Shown here: positions 30,326 to 40,104 of the stretch, in pieces | How the letters are laid out: every line of letters begins with the position of its first letter | How positions within the stretch are numbered: the first letter of the stretch is position 1 | Assembly: GCA_023266355.1 (NCBI GenBank) | Contig: JAHFQM010000001.1 | Span: forward strand, 580,115-644,114 | DNA from: Aquabacterium sp. | Lineage (GTDB): Bacteria; Pseudomonadota; Gammaproteobacteria; Burkholderiales; Burkholderiaceae_C | Length of the DNA stretch: 64,000 nt | Direction: 5' to 3' | The notes under the pieces: generated by a model | Told to the model about the DNA's origin: nothing | Databases searched by the model: none | Seen by the model: only the letters and a program-made list of their open reading frames with translations | Made by a program: the position numbers and the translations under genes

Positions 30326-30688
30326 ATGTCTCAAAACTACGGAACCAAGCGCATCGTGACCGGTGCGCGTTATGGTCTGCGCGACTGGCTGGCCCAGCGC
30401 ATCACCGCCGTCCTGATGGCCTTGTTCACCGTCATCCTGCTGGTGCAGGTGCTGACGGCCAGCAGCCTCGACTACTACAGCTGGTCGGGCATCTTCTCGC
30501 AGCAGTGGATGAAGACGCTGACCTTCGTCGTCATCGTTTCGCTGCTCTTCCACGCCTGGGTTGGCGTGCGCGACATCTGGATGGACTACGTCAAGCCGGT
30601 GGGCATTCGCCTGACCCTGCAGGTGTTCACCCTCGTGTGGCTGGTGGGCTGTGCCGGCTGGGCCATCCAAGTGCTCTGGAGACTGTAA
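30326..30688 (+). CDS. sdhD: Succinate dehydrogenase membrane anchor subunit
   Basis: Second membrane anchor of complex II, 120 residues with three helices. The segment YGLRDWLAQRITAVLMALF begins helix I, and LLFHAWVGVRDIWMDYVKPVG carries the expected heme-b histidine and the DY motif near the quinone site. The ATG at 30326 (MSQNYGTKRIVTGARYG) follows GGAAAA and is preferred over read-through from 30299. It is separated from sdhC by 34 bp and from sdhA by 3 bp. Confidence 0.95.
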   Translation: MSQNYGTKRIVTGARYGLRDWLAQRITAVLMALFTVILLVQVLTASSLDYYSWSGIFSQQWMKTLTFVVIVSLLFHAWVGVRDIWMDYVKPVGIRLTLQVFTLVWLVGCAGWAIQVLWRL

Positions 30689-30691
30689 AAA

Positions 30692-32464
30692 ATGACCGCT
30701 ACCTCTCTTCCTACCCGCAAGTTTGACGTCGTGATCGTCGGGGCCGGCGGCTCCGGCATGCGCGCGTCGCTGCAGCTGTCTCTGGCTGGCCTGAACGTGG
30801 CCGTGCTGTCCAAGGTCTTCCCGACCCGCTCGCACACCGTGGCTGCCCAAGGCGGCATCGGTGCCTCGCTGGGCAACATGTCCGAAGACAACTGGCACTA
30901 CCACTTCTTCGACACCGTCAAGGGTTCGGACTGGCTGGGCGACCAGGACGCCATCGAGTTCATGTGCCGTGAAGCACCCAAGGTGGTGTACGAGCTTGAA
31001 CACTTCGGCATGCCCTTCGACCGCAACGCCGATGGCACCATCTACCAGCGTCCGTTCGGTGGCCACACCGCCAACTACGGTGAAAAGCCCGTGCAACGCG
31101 CTTGCGCCGCTGCCGACCGCACCGGCCACGCCCTGCTGCACACGCTGTACCAGCAAAACGTCAAGGCCCGCACCCAGTTCTTCGTGGAGTGGATGGCCCT
31201 GGACATCATCCGCGACGCCGATGGCGATGCCGTGGGCGTGACCGCCCTGGAAATGGAAACGGGTGACGTGCACGTGCTGCACGCCAAGACCGTGCTGTTC
31301 GCCACCGGTGGCGCCGGCCGCATCTACCAGGCTTCCACCAACGCCTTCATCAACACTGGTGACGGCCTGGGCATGGCGGCACGCGCCGGCATCCCGCTGG
31401 AAGACATGGAGTTCTGGCAGTTCCACCCCACCGGCGTGGCCGGCGCGGGCGTGCTGCTGACCGAAGGCTGCCGTGGCGAAGGCGCGATCCTGCGCAACAG
31501 CAACGGCGAGCGCTTCATGGAGCGTTACGCCCCCACCTTGAAGGACCTGGCCCCGCGTGACTTCGTGTCCCGCTCGATGGACCAGGAAATCAAGGAAGGC
31601 CGTGGCTGCGGTCCCAACAAGGACTACGTCCTGCTGGACATGACCCACCTGGGCGCCGAGACCATCATGAAGCGCCTGCCTTCGGTGTTCGAGATTGGCC
31701 ACAACTTCGCCAACGTCGACATCACCAAGGAGCCGATCCCCGTGGTGCCGACCATCCACTACCAGATGGGTGGCATCCCGACGAACGTGTATGGCCAGGT
31801 GGTCGTGCCGAACAACGGCAAGCCCAACGACATCATCAACGGTCTGTATGCCGTGGGTGAGTGCTCCTGCGTGTCGGTGCACGGCGCCAACCGCCTGGGC
31901 ACCAACTCGCTGCTGGACCTGGTGGTGTTCGGCCGTGCCGCCGGCAACCACATCGTCGAGACCAACCTCAAGACGAAGAACCACAAGCCGCTGCCCAAGG
32001 ACGCCGCCGACTACACCCTGTCGCGCCTGGCCCGCCTGGATTCGGCCAAGAGTGGCGAGTACTCGCAAGACGTGGCCAACGAGATCCGCGCCACCATGCA
32101 GAAGCACGCTGGCGTGTTCCGCACCCAGAAGTCGATGGACGAAGGCGTGCAACGCATCGCTGCCGTGCGTGAGCGCGTCAAGTCGATCGGCCTGAAGGAC
32201 AACTCCAAGGTCTTCAACACCGCCCGCATCGAAGCGCTGGAAGTGGACAACCTGATCGAGGCCGCACAGGCCACGATGGTGGCTGCTGCCGCCCGTCCGG
32301 AAAGCCGTGGCGCCCACGCCCACGACGACTTCCCGAACCGCGACGATGCCAACTGGATGAAGCACTCGCTGTGGTACTCCGAAGGCAACCGCCTGGACTA
32401 CAAGCCGGTGAACCTGACGCCGCTGACGGTGGAATCGGTTCCCCCGAAGGTCCGCACCTTCTGA
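30692..32464 (+). CDS. sdhA: Succinate dehydrogenase flavoprotein subunit
   Basis: Catalytic subunit that oxidises succinate to fumarate; 590 residues. The FAD-binding loop is VIVGAGGSGMRASLQLS. The histidine that carries covalent FAD is expected at His48 in RSHTVAAQGGIGASLG. Active-site elements are HPTGVAGAGVLLTEGCRGEGA, the arginine region DFVSRSMDQEI and HYQMGGIPTNVYGQ. The C-terminus ends KVRTF. The SdhE flavinylation factor is encoded two genes downstream in the same operon, as in many betaproteobacteria. Confidence 0.98.
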   Translation: MTATSLPTRKFDVVIVGAGGSGMRASLQLSLAGLNVAVLSKVFPTRSHTVAAQGGIGASLGNMSEDNWHYHFFDTVKGSDWLGDQDAIEFMCREAPKVVYELEHFGMPFDRNADGTIYQRPFGGHTANYGEKPVQRACAAADRTGHALLHTLYQQNVKARTQFFVEWMALDIIRDADGDAVGVTALEMETGDVHVLHAKTVLFATGGAGRIYQASTNAFINTGDGLGMAARAGIPLEDMEFWQFHPTGVAGAGVLLTEGCRGEGAILRNSNGERFMERYAPTLKDLAPRDFVSRSMDQEIKEGRGCGPNKDYVLLDMTHLGAETIMKRLPSVFEIGHNFANVDITKEPIPVVPTIHYQMGGIPTNVYGQVVVPNNGKPNDIINGLYAVGECSCVSVHGANRLGTNSLLDLVVFGRAAGNHIVETNLKTKNHKPLPKDAADYTLSRLARLDSAKSGEYSQDVANEIRATMQKHAGVFRTQKSMDEGVQRIAAVRERVKSIGLKDNSKVFNTARIEALEVDNLIEAAQATMVAAAARPESRGAHAHDDFPNRDDANWMKHSLWYSEGNRLDYKPVNLTPLTVESVPPKVRTF

Positions 32465-32493
32465 TCGACGGTCAAACGAATTAGGAACGCACC

Positions 32494-33195
32494 ATGAAGC
32501 GCACTTTCAACATCTACCGCTACGATCCGGACAAGGACGCCAAGCCCTACATGCAGACCATCGAGATCGAACTCGACGGTCACGAGCGCATGCTGCTGGA
32601 CGCCCTGATCAAGCTCAAGGCCGTGGACCCGACCCTGTCGTTCCGCCGCTCCTGCCGCGAAGGCGTGTGCGGTTCGGACGCCATGAACATCAACGGCAAG
32701 AACGGTCTGGCCTGCCTGACCAACATGCTGACGCTGCCCGGCGTGATCACCCTCAAGCCGCTGCCCGGTCTGCCGGTGGTCCGCGACCTGATCGTGGACA
32801 TGACGCAGTTCTTCAAGCAGTACAACTCGATCAAGCCCTACCTGGTCAACGACGAGCCGCCGCCTGACAAAGAGCGCCTGCAGTCCCCGGAGGAGCGCGA
32901 AGAGCTCGACGGCCTGTACGAGTGCATCTTGTGCGCCAGCTGCTCGACCAGCTGCCCCAGCTTCTGGTGGAACCCCGACAAGTTCGTGGGTCCTGCCGGC
33001 TTGCTGCAGGCTTACCGCTTCATCGCGGACAGCCGCGATCAGGACACCGCTGGCCGCCTGGACAACCTGGAAGACCCGTACCGCCTGTTCCGCTGCCACA
33101 CCATCATGAACTGCGTGGACGTCTGCCCGAAGGGCCTGAACCCCACGAAGGCCATTGGCAAGATCAAGGAATTGATGGTGCGTCGCGCCGTCTGA
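32494..33195 (+). CDS. sdhB: Succinate dehydrogenase iron-sulfur subunit
   Basis: Electron-transfer subunit of complex II, 233 residues. Three clusters can be read: [2Fe-2S] ligands in [20 protein letters not shown], [4Fe-4S] in [16 protein letters not shown], and [3Fe-4S] in [17 protein letters not shown]. The start has a good AGGAAC-type site. It follows sdhA by 29 bp. Confidence 0.98.
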   Translation: MKRTFNIYRYDPDKDAKPYMQTIEIELDGHERMLLDALIKLKAVDPTLSFRRSCREGVCGSDAMNINGKNGLACLTNMLTLPGVITLKPLPGLPVVRDLIVDMTQFFKQYNSIKPYLVNDEPPPDKERLQSPEEREELDGLYECILCASCSTSCPSFWWNPDKFVGPAGLLQAYRFIADSRDQDTAGRLDNLEDPYRLFRCHTIMNCVDVCPKGLNPTKAIGKIKELMVRRAV

Positions 33196-33253
33196 CGCGC
33201 CTCACCGCTGTCCCTTGCTGACCTGCACCGAACGCCACCCACTGCCCCTTGCC

Positions 33254-33547
33254 ATGACCGACATCGCCCAGCCCGAAGCCGACCAGACGCCCGACGAGGA
33301 CGTGCTGAGGCGCTTGCGCTGGCGGTGCCGCCGTGGCCTGCTCGAGAACGACATCTTCATCGACCGTTTCTTCGAGCAGCACGGGGAGCAGCTGACCAAC
33401 GCGCTGGTACAGGGCTTGCTTGAACTCATGGACCTGTCTGACAATGATTTGCTGGATCTCCTGCTGGCCCGCAAAGAGCCTGAAGGTGATCTGGACAATG
33501 CCGAAGTCAGGCGGGTGCTGTCCTTGATGAGGGTGTCCCAGGCATGA
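33254..33547 (+). CDS. sdhE: FAD assembly factor SdhE
   Basis: Small cytoplasmic protein (97 residues) that promotes covalent FAD attachment to SdhA. The RGxxE motif is present in CRRGLLENDIFIDRFF. The rest (LVQGLLELMDLSDNDLLDLL, RVLSLMRVSQ) fits the all-helical YgfY/SdhE fold. The ATG at 33254 gives the usual length; an in-frame TTG 13 codons earlier is less likely. It follows sdhB by 58 bp in the same direction. Confidence 0.93.
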   Translation: MTDIAQPEADQTPDEDVLRRLRWRCRRGLLENDIFIDRFFEQHGEQLTNALVQGLLELMDLSDNDLLDLLLARKEPEGDLDNAEVRRVLSLMRVSQA

Positions 33548-33743
33548 CCTTGCGCGCCGCTGTCCACATCCACACGATTGGGCGGTTGTTGCGAACGGTC
33601 GGGGCAAGCTCTTGACCCGATAATGTCGCGGTAGTGCCGTGGTGCCACCGTGTATTTGCCGTGTATTCCGTGCTTCCGGTTCCTGACCGGGACACCGCAT
33701 CAAACACTTTTTTCCCACACAAGACCGACCCCTAGGAGTGCTC

Positions 33744-35054
33744 ATGACACCGTCCGACGTGAAAGCCACCCTGTCGTTTTCTGACGGCAGCCCCAGCATG
33801 GAACTGCCCATCTACAAAGGCTCTGTCGGCCCGGATGTGATTGACATCCGCAAGCTGTACGGCCAGACCGGCAAGTTCACCTACGACCCTGGCTTCCTGT
33901 CCACGGCTTCGTGCAACTCGAAGATCACCTACATCGACGGTGACAAGGGCGAACTGCTGTACCGCGGCTACCCCATCGAGCAGCTGGCCACCAACTGCGA
34001 CTTCCTGGAAACCTGCTTCCTGCTGCTGAACGGCGAACTGCCCAACGCCACGGAAAAGACCGAGTTCGTCAACCGCGTGACGAACCACACCATGGTCAAC
34101 GAGCAGATGCAGTTCTTCCTGCGTGGCTTCCGCCGTGACGCGCACCCGATGGCCGTCATGACCGGCCTGGTCGGCGCGCTGTCGGCCTTCTATCACGACA
34201 GCACCGACATCAACAACCCCGAGCACCGCAAGATCGCCGCGATCCGCCTGATCGCCAAGATGCCAACGCTCGTGGCCATGGCGTACAAGTACTCGATCGG
34301 CCAGCCCTTCGTCTATCCGAAGAACGACCTGTCGTACACCGAGAACTTCATGCGCATGATGTTCGCCACGCCGTGCGAAGACTACAAGGTCAACGACGTG
34401 CTGGTGCGCGCCATGGACCGCATCTTCATCCTGCACGCTGACCACGAACAGAATGCTTCGACCTCGACCGTGCGCCTGTGCGGTTCCTCGGGCACGAACC
34501 CGTTCGCGGCCATCGCCGCTGGCGTGGCCTGCCTGTGGGGCCCGGCGCACGGTGGCGCCAACGAAGCCGCCCTGACCATGCTGGAAGACATCCAGAAGAA
34601 CGGTGGCGTCGAGAAGATCGGCGACTTCATCGCCCAGGTCAAGGACAAGAACTCCGGCGTCAAGCTGATGGGCTTTGGTCACCGCGTGTACAAGAACTAC
34701 GACCCGCGCGCCAAGCTGATGCGCGAGACCTGCCACGAGGTGCTGAACGAGCTGGGCCTGCAGAACGACCCGCTGTTCAAGCTGGCCATGGCCCTGGAAA
34801 AGATCGCCCTGGAAGACGACTACTTCGTGTCGCGCAAGCTGTACCCGAATGTGGACTTCTACTCCGGCATCGTCCAGCGCGCCATCGGCATCCCCGTGCA
34901 GCTGTTCACCGCCATCTTCGCGCTGGCCCGCACGGTCGGCTGGATCGCCCAGCTGGACGAAATGATCGGCGACCCCGAGTACAAGATCGGCCGTCCGCGT
35001 CAGCTGTTCGTTGGCGCCGAAAAGCGCGACGTCAAGCCCATCGCCCAGCGTTGA
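33744..35054 (+). CDS. gltA: Citrate synthase (type II)
   Basis: Condenses acetyl-CoA and oxaloacetate, the entry step of the TCA cycle. The protein is 436 residues, the hexameric NADH-sensitive bacterial type (about 427). Motifs: [20 protein letters not shown] in the N-terminal beta region, the active-site [38 protein letters not shown] and [16 protein letters not shown] with catalytic histidines and aspartate. AGGAG lies 5 nt before the ATG at 33744; an upstream GTG would remove it. A 196-bp gap from sdhE and a strong terminator after the gene suggest its own transcript. Confidence 0.98.
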   Translation: MTPSDVKATLSFSDGSPSMELPIYKGSVGPDVIDIRKLYGQTGKFTYDPGFLSTASCNSKITYIDGDKGELLYRGYPIEQLATNCDFLETCFLLLNGELPNATEKTEFVNRVTNHTMVNEQMQFFLRGFRRDAHPMAVMTGLVGALSAFYHDSTDINNPEHRKIAAIRLIAKMPTLVAMAYKYSIGQPFVYPKNDLSYTENFMRMMFATPCEDYKVNDVLVRAMDRIFILHADHEQNASTSTVRLCGSSGTNPFAAIAAGVACLWGPAHGGANEAALTMLEDIQKNGGVEKIGDFIAQVKDKNSGVKLMGFGHRVYKNYDPRAKLMRETCHEVLNELGLQNDPLFKLAMALEKIALEDDYFVSRKLYPNVDFYSGIVQRAIGIPVQLFTAIFALARTVGWIAQLDEMIGDPEYKIGRPRQLFVGAEKRDVKPIAQR

Positions 35055-35107
35055 TCCTCCGCGGATCGACCGTGTGGTGCCCCTGAGCGGGGTGCCGCAC
35101 CCGCGAG

Positions 35108-35135
35108 AGCCCCGCGTTGTGCGGGGCTTTTTTTT
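35108..35135 (+). terminator. Rho-independent terminator of gltA
   Basis: Stem AGCCCCGC/GCGGGGCT (8 bp), loop GTTGT, then eight T. It lies 54 bp after the gltA stop codon. Confidence 0.95.
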
Positions 35136-35240
35136 GCCCGCGGTGATGCGCAGGGGGCCATGCAACCCCATCGGGATGACCATGGCACCCCCATTGCCTT
35201 AAAATCGACACTTTCCCCCACCTCGCGCAGCCAGAGCACC

Positions 35241-36650
35241 ATGGGACGCACCCTCTACGACAAGATCTGGGACGAGCACGTCGTCCACACCGAGGAAGAT
35301 GGCACCGCCACCCTCTACATCGACCGCCACCTGGTGCACGAAGTCACCAGCCCGCAGGCGTTCGAGGGGCTGGACATCGCCGGCCGCAAGGTGTGGCGCC
35401 TGTCGGCCAACCTGGCGGTGAGCGACCACAACGTGCCCACGACCGACCGCTCGCAAGGCATCACCGACCCCATCTCCAAGCTGCAGGTGGACACGCTCGA
35501 CCAGAACTGCGACCGCGTCGGCATCACCCAGTTCAAGATGGGCGACAAGCGCCAGGGCATCGTCCATGTGATCGGCCCTGAGCAAGGCGCCACGCTGCCT
35601 GGCATGACCGTGGTCTGCGGTGACAGCCACACCTCCACGCACGGCGCTTTTGGTGCGCTGGCCCATGGCATCGGCACCTCCGAGGTCGAGCACGTGCTGG
35701 CCACGCAGACGCTGTTGGCCAAGAAGGCCAAGAACATGCTCGTGAAGGTGGAAGGCGCCGTGGCCAAGGGCGTGAGCGCCAAGGACATCGTGCTGGCCAT
35801 CATCGGTCGCATCGGCACGGCTGGCGGCACGGGCTACACCATCGAATTCGCCGGCAGCGCCATCCGTGCCCTGAGCATGGAAGGCCGCATGACCGTGTGC
35901 AACATGGCCATCGAAGCCGGTGCCCGTGCGGGCCTGGTGGCCGTCGATGACACGACCATCGCCTACGTGCAGAACCGCCCCTTCAGCCCGACCGGCGTCG
36001 AACTGGAACAGGCGATTGCCTACTGGCGCACGCTGCACTCCGATGCCGACGCGACGTTCGACACCGTGGTCGAGCTGGACGCCACGCAGATCGCACCGCA
36101 AGTCACCTGGGGCACCTCGCCCGAGATGGTGCTGTCCATCGAAGACCGCGTGCCCGATCCCGACAAGGAAAAGGATGCTGTCAAGCGTTCGGCCATGGAG
36201 CGCGCGTTGACCTACATGGCACTGGAGCCCAACAAGGCCCTCAACGACATCCGTGTGGACAAGGTCTTCATCGGTTCGTGCACCAACAGCCGCATCGAGG
36301 ACATGCGCGAAGCCGCTGCCGTGGTGCGCAAGATCGGTGGCCGTGTGGCCGCCAACATCAAGCTGGCCCTGATCGTGCCGGGCTCTGGCTTGGTGAAAGA
36401 GCAGGCCGAGCGCGAAGGCCTGGACCAGGTCTTCAAGGCCGCAGGTTTCGAGTGGCGCGAGCCCGGTTGCTCCATGTGCCTGGCCATGAACGCCGACCGC
36501 CTGGAGCCCGGCGAGCGCTGCGCCTCCACCAGCAACCGCAACTTCGAAGGCCGTCAGGGCGCGGGTGGCCGCACCCACCTGGTCAGCCCCGCCATGGCCG
36601 CCGCGGCCGCCATGCAGGGCCACTTCGTTGACGTGCGCCGCCTGGCCTGA
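35241..36650 (+). CDS. leuC: 3-isopropylmalate dehydratase large subunit
   Basis: Isomerises 2- to 3-isopropylmalate in leucine synthesis with LeuD. The protein is 469 residues. Fe-S ligands and active-site motifs are [39 protein letters not shown] and [19 protein letters not shown]. The ATG at 35241 ([15 protein letters not shown]) is preferred; the frame is open 27 codons earlier but includes the probable promoter (TTAAAAT at 35199). leuA is not in this window, as usual for this order. Confidence 0.97.
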   Translation: MGRTLYDKIWDEHVVHTEEDGTATLYIDRHLVHEVTSPQAFEGLDIAGRKVWRLSANLAVSDHNVPTTDRSQGITDPISKLQVDTLDQNCDRVGITQFKMGDKRQGIVHVIGPEQGATLPGMTVVCGDSHTSTHGAFGALAHGIGTSEVEHVLATQTLLAKKAKNMLVKVEGAVAKGVSAKDIVLAIIGRIGTAGGTGYTIEFAGSAIRALSMEGRMTVCNMAIEAGARAGLVAVDDTTIAYVQNRPFSPTGVELEQAIAYWRTLHSDADATFDTVVELDATQIAPQVTWGTSPEMVLSIEDRVPDPDKEKDAVKRSAMERALTYMALEPNKALNDIRVDKVFIGSCTNSRIEDMREAAAVVRKIGGRVAANIKLALIVPGSGLVKEQAEREGLDQVFKAAGFEWREPGCSMCLAMNADRLEPGERCASTSNRNFEGRQGAGGRTHLVSPAMAAAAAMQGHFVDVRRLA

Positions 36651-36676
36651 ACCCCACAGTTTCGGAGACCCCGACC

Positions 36677-36805
36677 ATGATCCGTCTGATCACCCTGCTG
36701 TCCCTGATCGCTGCTTTCTCGCTGGCCGGCTGCAACACCGTGCACGGCGTGGGCCAGGACCTTGAGAAGGCCGGAGAGGCCATCTCCAACGCCGCGAAGA
36801 AGTAA
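36677..36805 (+). CDS. Entericidin A/B-family small lipoprotein
   Basis: Peptide of 42 residues, too short for most gene finders. It begins MIRLITLLSLIAAFSLAGCN: a signal peptide with lipobox LAGC, so the mature lipoprotein starts at Cys19. The remaining residues (TVHGVGQDLEKAGEAISNAAKK) match the EcnA/EcnB pattern GxGxDxxxxGxxIxxAA. It lies between leuC (26-bp gap) and leuD (6-bp gap), in the same direction and with a GGAG site, so it is translated as part of the leucine operon. Entericidins are known as a toxin/antidote lipoprotein pair in enterobacteria; here there is one gene, and its role is not known. Confidence 0.88.
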   Translation: MIRLITLLSLIAAFSLAGCNTVHGVGQDLEKAGEAISNAAKK

Positions 36806-36811
36806 CCCACC

Positions 36812-37459
36812 ATGCAAGCCTTCCGCATTCACAAGGGCCTCGTGGCGCCCATGGACCGTGAGAACGTCGACACCGACGCCATCATCCCCAAGCAGTACCT
36901 GAAGTCGATCAAGCGCACGGGCTTCGGCCCCAACCTGTTCGACGAATGGCGCTACCTGGACGCGGGCGAGCCCGGCCAGGACCCGGCCTCGCGCAAGCCC
37001 AACCCGGACTTCGTGCTGAACCAGCCGCGCTACCAGGGCGCATCGGTGCTGATCGCGCGCCAAAACTTCGGTTGCGGCTCCAGCCGTGAGCACGCACCCT
37101 GGGCGCTCGAGCAGTACGGCTTTCGCGCCATCATCGCGCCCAGCTTCGCCGACATCTTCTTCAACAACTGCTTCAAGAACGGCGTGTTGCCCATCGTCCT
37201 GAGCGAGGCCCAGGTGGACAAGCTGTTCAACGAAGTCGCAGCCTTCCCCGGCTACGCGCTGACCATCGACCTGGAGCGCCAGGTGGTCGTCAAGGGCGAC
37301 GGCGAAGAGCTGCCCTTCGACGTCCAGCCCTTCCGCAAGTACTGCCTGCTCAACGGTTTCGACGACATCGGCCTGACCCTGCGTCATGCAGAGAAGATCA
37401 AGGCCTATGAAGCCGAGCGCCTGGCCCAGAAGCCCTGGCTGAACAATCGCATCGTTTGA
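36812..37459 (+). CDS. leuD: 3-isopropylmalate dehydratase small subunit
   Basis: Swivel-domain partner of LeuC; 215 residues. Signatures are [40 protein letters not shown] and [21 protein letters not shown], including the substrate-recognition arginine/serine loop. The length and start ([19 protein letters not shown]) are typical. It follows the entericidin gene by 6 bp. Confidence 0.98.
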   Translation: MQAFRIHKGLVAPMDRENVDTDAIIPKQYLKSIKRTGFGPNLFDEWRYLDAGEPGQDPASRKPNPDFVLNQPRYQGASVLIARQNFGCGSSREHAPWALEQYGFRAIIAPSFADIFFNNCFKNGVLPIVLSEAQVDKLFNEVAAFPGYALTIDLERQVVVKGDGEELPFDVQPFRKYCLLNGFDDIGLTLRHAEKIKAYEAERLAQKPWLNNRIV

Positions 37460-37484
37460 TTTTCAAGAAGAACTGAGAACCACC

Positions 37485-38570
37485 ATGGTCATGAAGATTG
37501 CTGTGTTGCCGGGTGACGGCATTGGCTCCGAGATCGTCCACGAAGCGGTCAAGGTGCTGAAGGTCCTGGACCTGCCTTTCCAGCTGGACGAAGCCAAGGT
37601 CGGTGGCGCCGCTTTCGACGCCCACGGCCACCCGCTGCCCGAAGCCACGCTGAACCTGGCCATGGCGTCTGATGCCGTGCTGTTCGGCGCGGTCGGTGAT
37701 TGGAAGTACGACAAGCTCGACCGCCCACTGCGCCCCGAGCAAGCCATCCTGGGCTTGCGCAAGCACATGGGCCTGTTCGCCAACTTCCGCCCGGCCATCT
37801 GCTACCCGCAGCTGACCCACGCTTCGAGCCTCAAGCCCGAGCTGGTGGCGGGCCTGGACATCCTCATCATCCGCGAACTGACCGGCGACATCTACTTCGG
37901 CCAGCCGCGCGGTCGCCGTGAGGCCCCGGATGGCGAGTTCAAAGGCTCGCCCGAGGCGTTCGACACGATGCGCTACTCGCGCCCCGAGATCGAGCGCATC
38001 GCCCACGTCGCTTTCCAGGCAGCCCGCAAGCGCGGCAAGCGCGTCACCAGCGTGGACAAGGCCAACGTGCTGGAGACTTTCCAGTTCTGGAAGGACGTCG
38101 TCACCGAGGTGCATGCCCAGTACCCCGACATCGAGCTCGACCACATGTACGTGGACAACGCTGCGATGCAGCTGATCAAGGCACCCAAGAAATTCGACGT
38201 GCTGTTCACCGGCAACATGTTCGGTGACATCCTGTCCGACGCGGCGGCCATGCTGACCGGCTCCATCGGCATGCTGCCCTCGGCCTCGTTGAACGCCAAG
38301 GGTCAGGGCCTGTATGAGCCCAGCCACGGCTCGGCGCCGGACATCGCAGGCAAGGGCGTGGCCAACCCGCTGGCCACCATCCTGAGCGCCGCGATGATGC
38401 TGCGTTTCAGCCTGAACCAGGAAGAAGCCGCCAGCCGCATCGAGCGCGCCGTGCAGTCCGTGCTGGAACAAGGCCTGCGCACGCCCGACATCTTCAGCGA
38501 AGGCACGCAGAAGGTCGGCACCACCGAGATGGGCGAGGCCGTGGTGGCCGCGCTCAAGGCGCAAGGCTGA
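37485..38570 (+). CDS. leuB: 3-isopropylmalate dehydrogenase
   Basis: Oxidises and decarboxylates 3-isopropylmalate with NAD; 361 residues. Motifs: [20 protein letters not shown], the substrate arginines in [34 protein letters not shown], the catalytic [10 protein letters not shown] region and [20 protein letters not shown] for metal binding and NAD. The start is either ATG 37485 (MVMK) or 37491 (MK); a good GAAGAACTGAGAA purine tract precedes both. It lies 25 bp after leuD. Confidence 0.98.
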   Translation: MVMKIAVLPGDGIGSEIVHEAVKVLKVLDLPFQLDEAKVGGAAFDAHGHPLPEATLNLAMASDAVLFGAVGDWKYDKLDRPLRPEQAILGLRKHMGLFANFRPAICYPQLTHASSLKPELVAGLDILIIRELTGDIYFGQPRGRREAPDGEFKGSPEAFDTMRYSRPEIERIAHVAFQAARKRGKRVTSVDKANVLETFQFWKDVVTEVHAQYPDIELDHMYVDNAAMQLIKAPKKFDVLFTGNMFGDILSDAAAMLTGSIGMLPSASLNAKGQGLYEPSHGSAPDIAGKGVANPLATILSAAMMLRFSLNQEEAASRIERAVQSVLEQGLRTPDIFSEGTQKVGTTEMGEAVVAALKAQG

Positions 38571-38610
38571 TCGCCCCACGCATCAAACACGTTGACTGAG
38601 GAAACACATC

Positions 38611-39744
38611 ATGGCTACGACTCTGGTTGGTTTGGTGGGCTGGCGCGGCATGGTCGGCTCCGTGCTGATGGACCGCATGCAGGCCGAGGGTGACTTCGAC
38701 CACTTCGAACCGCTGTTCTTCTCGACCTCGAACGCCGGCGGTGCCGCGCCTTCGATGGCCAAGAACGAGAAGGCCCTCAAGAGCGCCTACGACATCGACG
38801 AGCTCAAGCGCTGCGACATCATCGTCACGGCCCAAGGTGGCGACTACACCACCGAGGTCTATGGCAAGTTGCGCGAAACGGGCTGGAGCGGCCACTGGAT
38901 CGACGCCGCCTCCACGCTGCGCATGAAGGACAACGCCGTCATCGTGCTGGACCCGGTCAACATGCCGGTGATCAAGAACAGCCTGGCCCACGGCGGCAAG
39001 GACTGGGTCGGTGGCAACTGCACGGTCAGCTGCATGCTGATCGGCGTGGGTGCGCTGTACAAGGCGGGCCTGGTCGAGTGGATGTCCACCCAGACCTACC
39101 AGGCCGCATCGGGCGGCGGTGCCCAGCACATGCGCGAATTGCTGACCCAGTTCGGCACGCTGAACGCCGAAGTGCGTTCGCTGCTGGACGACCCCAAGAG
39201 CGCCATCCTGGAAATCGACCGCAAGATCATCGCCAAGCAGCGTTCGCTGACCGACGCCGAGACGGCCAACTTCGGCGTGCCCCTGGGCGGCTCGCTGATC
39301 CCCTGGATCGACAAGGATTTGGGCAATGGCCAGTCCAAGGAAGAGTGGAAGGGCATGGCCGAGACCAACAAGATCTTGGGCCAGGGCGAGGGCTTCGGTT
39401 CTCCCGCCGTGCCTGTCGATGGTTTCTGCGTGCGCATCGGCGCCATGCGTTGCCACTCGCAAGCCCTGACCTTCAAGCTGAAGAAGGACGTGCCCCTGGC
39501 CGACATCGAGGCCATGATCGCCGCCGACAACGAGTGGGTGAAGGTCGTGTCCAACACCCGCGAGGCCACCATCCGTGACCTGACGCCCGTGGCCACGACC
39601 GGTACGCTGACCATCCCCGTGGGCCGCATTCGCAAGCTCGCCATGGGCCCCGAGTACGTCGGCGCCTTCACCGTGGGCGACCAGCTCCTGTGGGGCGCGG
39701 CCGAGCCCCTGCGCCGCATGCTGCGCATCCTGCTGGACCGTTGA
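38611..39744 (+). CDS. asd: Aspartate-semialdehyde dehydrogenase
   Basis: Makes aspartate semialdehyde for lysine, diaminopimelate, threonine and methionine. The protein is 377 residues, the longer proteobacterial type. NADP loop [19 protein letters not shown], catalytic cysteine in [20 protein letters not shown], the [13 protein letters not shown] loop, and active-site His in [16 protein letters not shown]. It follows leuB by 40 bp and ends the block; a 360-bp gap follows. Confidence 0.97.
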   Translation: MATTLVGLVGWRGMVGSVLMDRMQAEGDFDHFEPLFFSTSNAGGAAPSMAKNEKALKSAYDIDELKRCDIIVTAQGGDYTTEVYGKLRETGWSGHWIDAASTLRMKDNAVIVLDPVNMPVIKNSLAHGGKDWVGGNCTVSCMLIGVGALYKAGLVEWMSTQTYQAASGGGAQHMRELLTQFGTLNAEVRSLLDDPKSAILEIDRKIIAKQRSLTDAETANFGVPLGGSLIPWIDKDLGNGQSKEEWKGMAETNKILGQGEGFGSPAVPVDGFCVRIGAMRCHSQALTFKLKKDVPLADIEAMIAADNEWVKVVSNTREATIRDLTPVATTGTLTIPVGRIRKLAMGPEYVGAFTVGDQLLWGAAEPLRRMLRILLDR

Positions 39745-39748
39745 TTCT

Positions 39749-39776
39749 GTTGCGCGGGATGCGCGGGATGCGCAAC
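39749..39776. repeat. Inverted repeat enclosing a 9-bp tandem repeat, just after asd
   Basis: GTTGCGC (39749-39755) pairs with GCGCAAC (39770-39776). Between and overlapping them GCGCGGGAT occurs twice in tandem (39752-39760, 39761-39769). It lies 5 bp after the asd stop and could act as a weak terminator-like hairpin, but there is no T-run. Confidence 0.55.
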
Positions 39777-39790
39777 CGCGGCCAACCATG

Positions 39791-39842
39791 GCCACCAATT
39801 GCGGCCCGATGCCGTGAATTGGTGGCCCACATCGGGCCAATT
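39791..39842. repeat. Interleaved inverted repeats in the asd-fimV gap
   Basis: Three perfect pairings overlap. GCCACCAATT (39791-39800) pairs with AATTGGTGGC (39817-39826). GGCCCGATG (39803-39811) pairs with CATCGGGCC (39830-39838). AATTGG (39817-39822) pairs with CCAATT (39837-39842). The order left-A, left-B, right-A, right-B means the first two stems either exclude each other or form a pseudoknot. The rest of the 360-bp gap holds the repeat before it, the fimV promoter at 39976 and a leader hairpin CGTGGGC/GCCCACG at 40034-40053; no gene is seen. Confidence 0.75.
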
Positions 39843-39975
39843 CCGGGGCGTTTTGCAACGTCTGGAAACAATATCCGCGAAAAGCCATGTTGCCAGCGGG
39901 CGACAATTGGACGATACGGGATGCCAGGGGCGGGTTTTCGTCCTGGGCTCTCCCGAGATCAGCCATTGCATGAGC

Positions 39976-40004
39976 TTGTCACCCTATCTGCCTGATGCTA
40001 TTGT
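39976..40004 (+). promoter_or_regulatory. Sigma-70-type promoter upstream of fimV
   Basis: TTGTCA (39976-39981), a 17-bp spacer and TATTGT (39999-40004). The predicted start near 40011 gives a leader of about 94 nt that contains a 7-bp hairpin at 40034-40053. Confidence 0.6.
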
Positions 40005-40104
40005 GTTTTATGCACATCACCTGCAGAGGTGGCCGTGGGCATCAGCGCCCACGCACAGCCTGCTTTGAGCCCATACACCGACCCATGATGAGCTGGGAGA
40101 CGCC

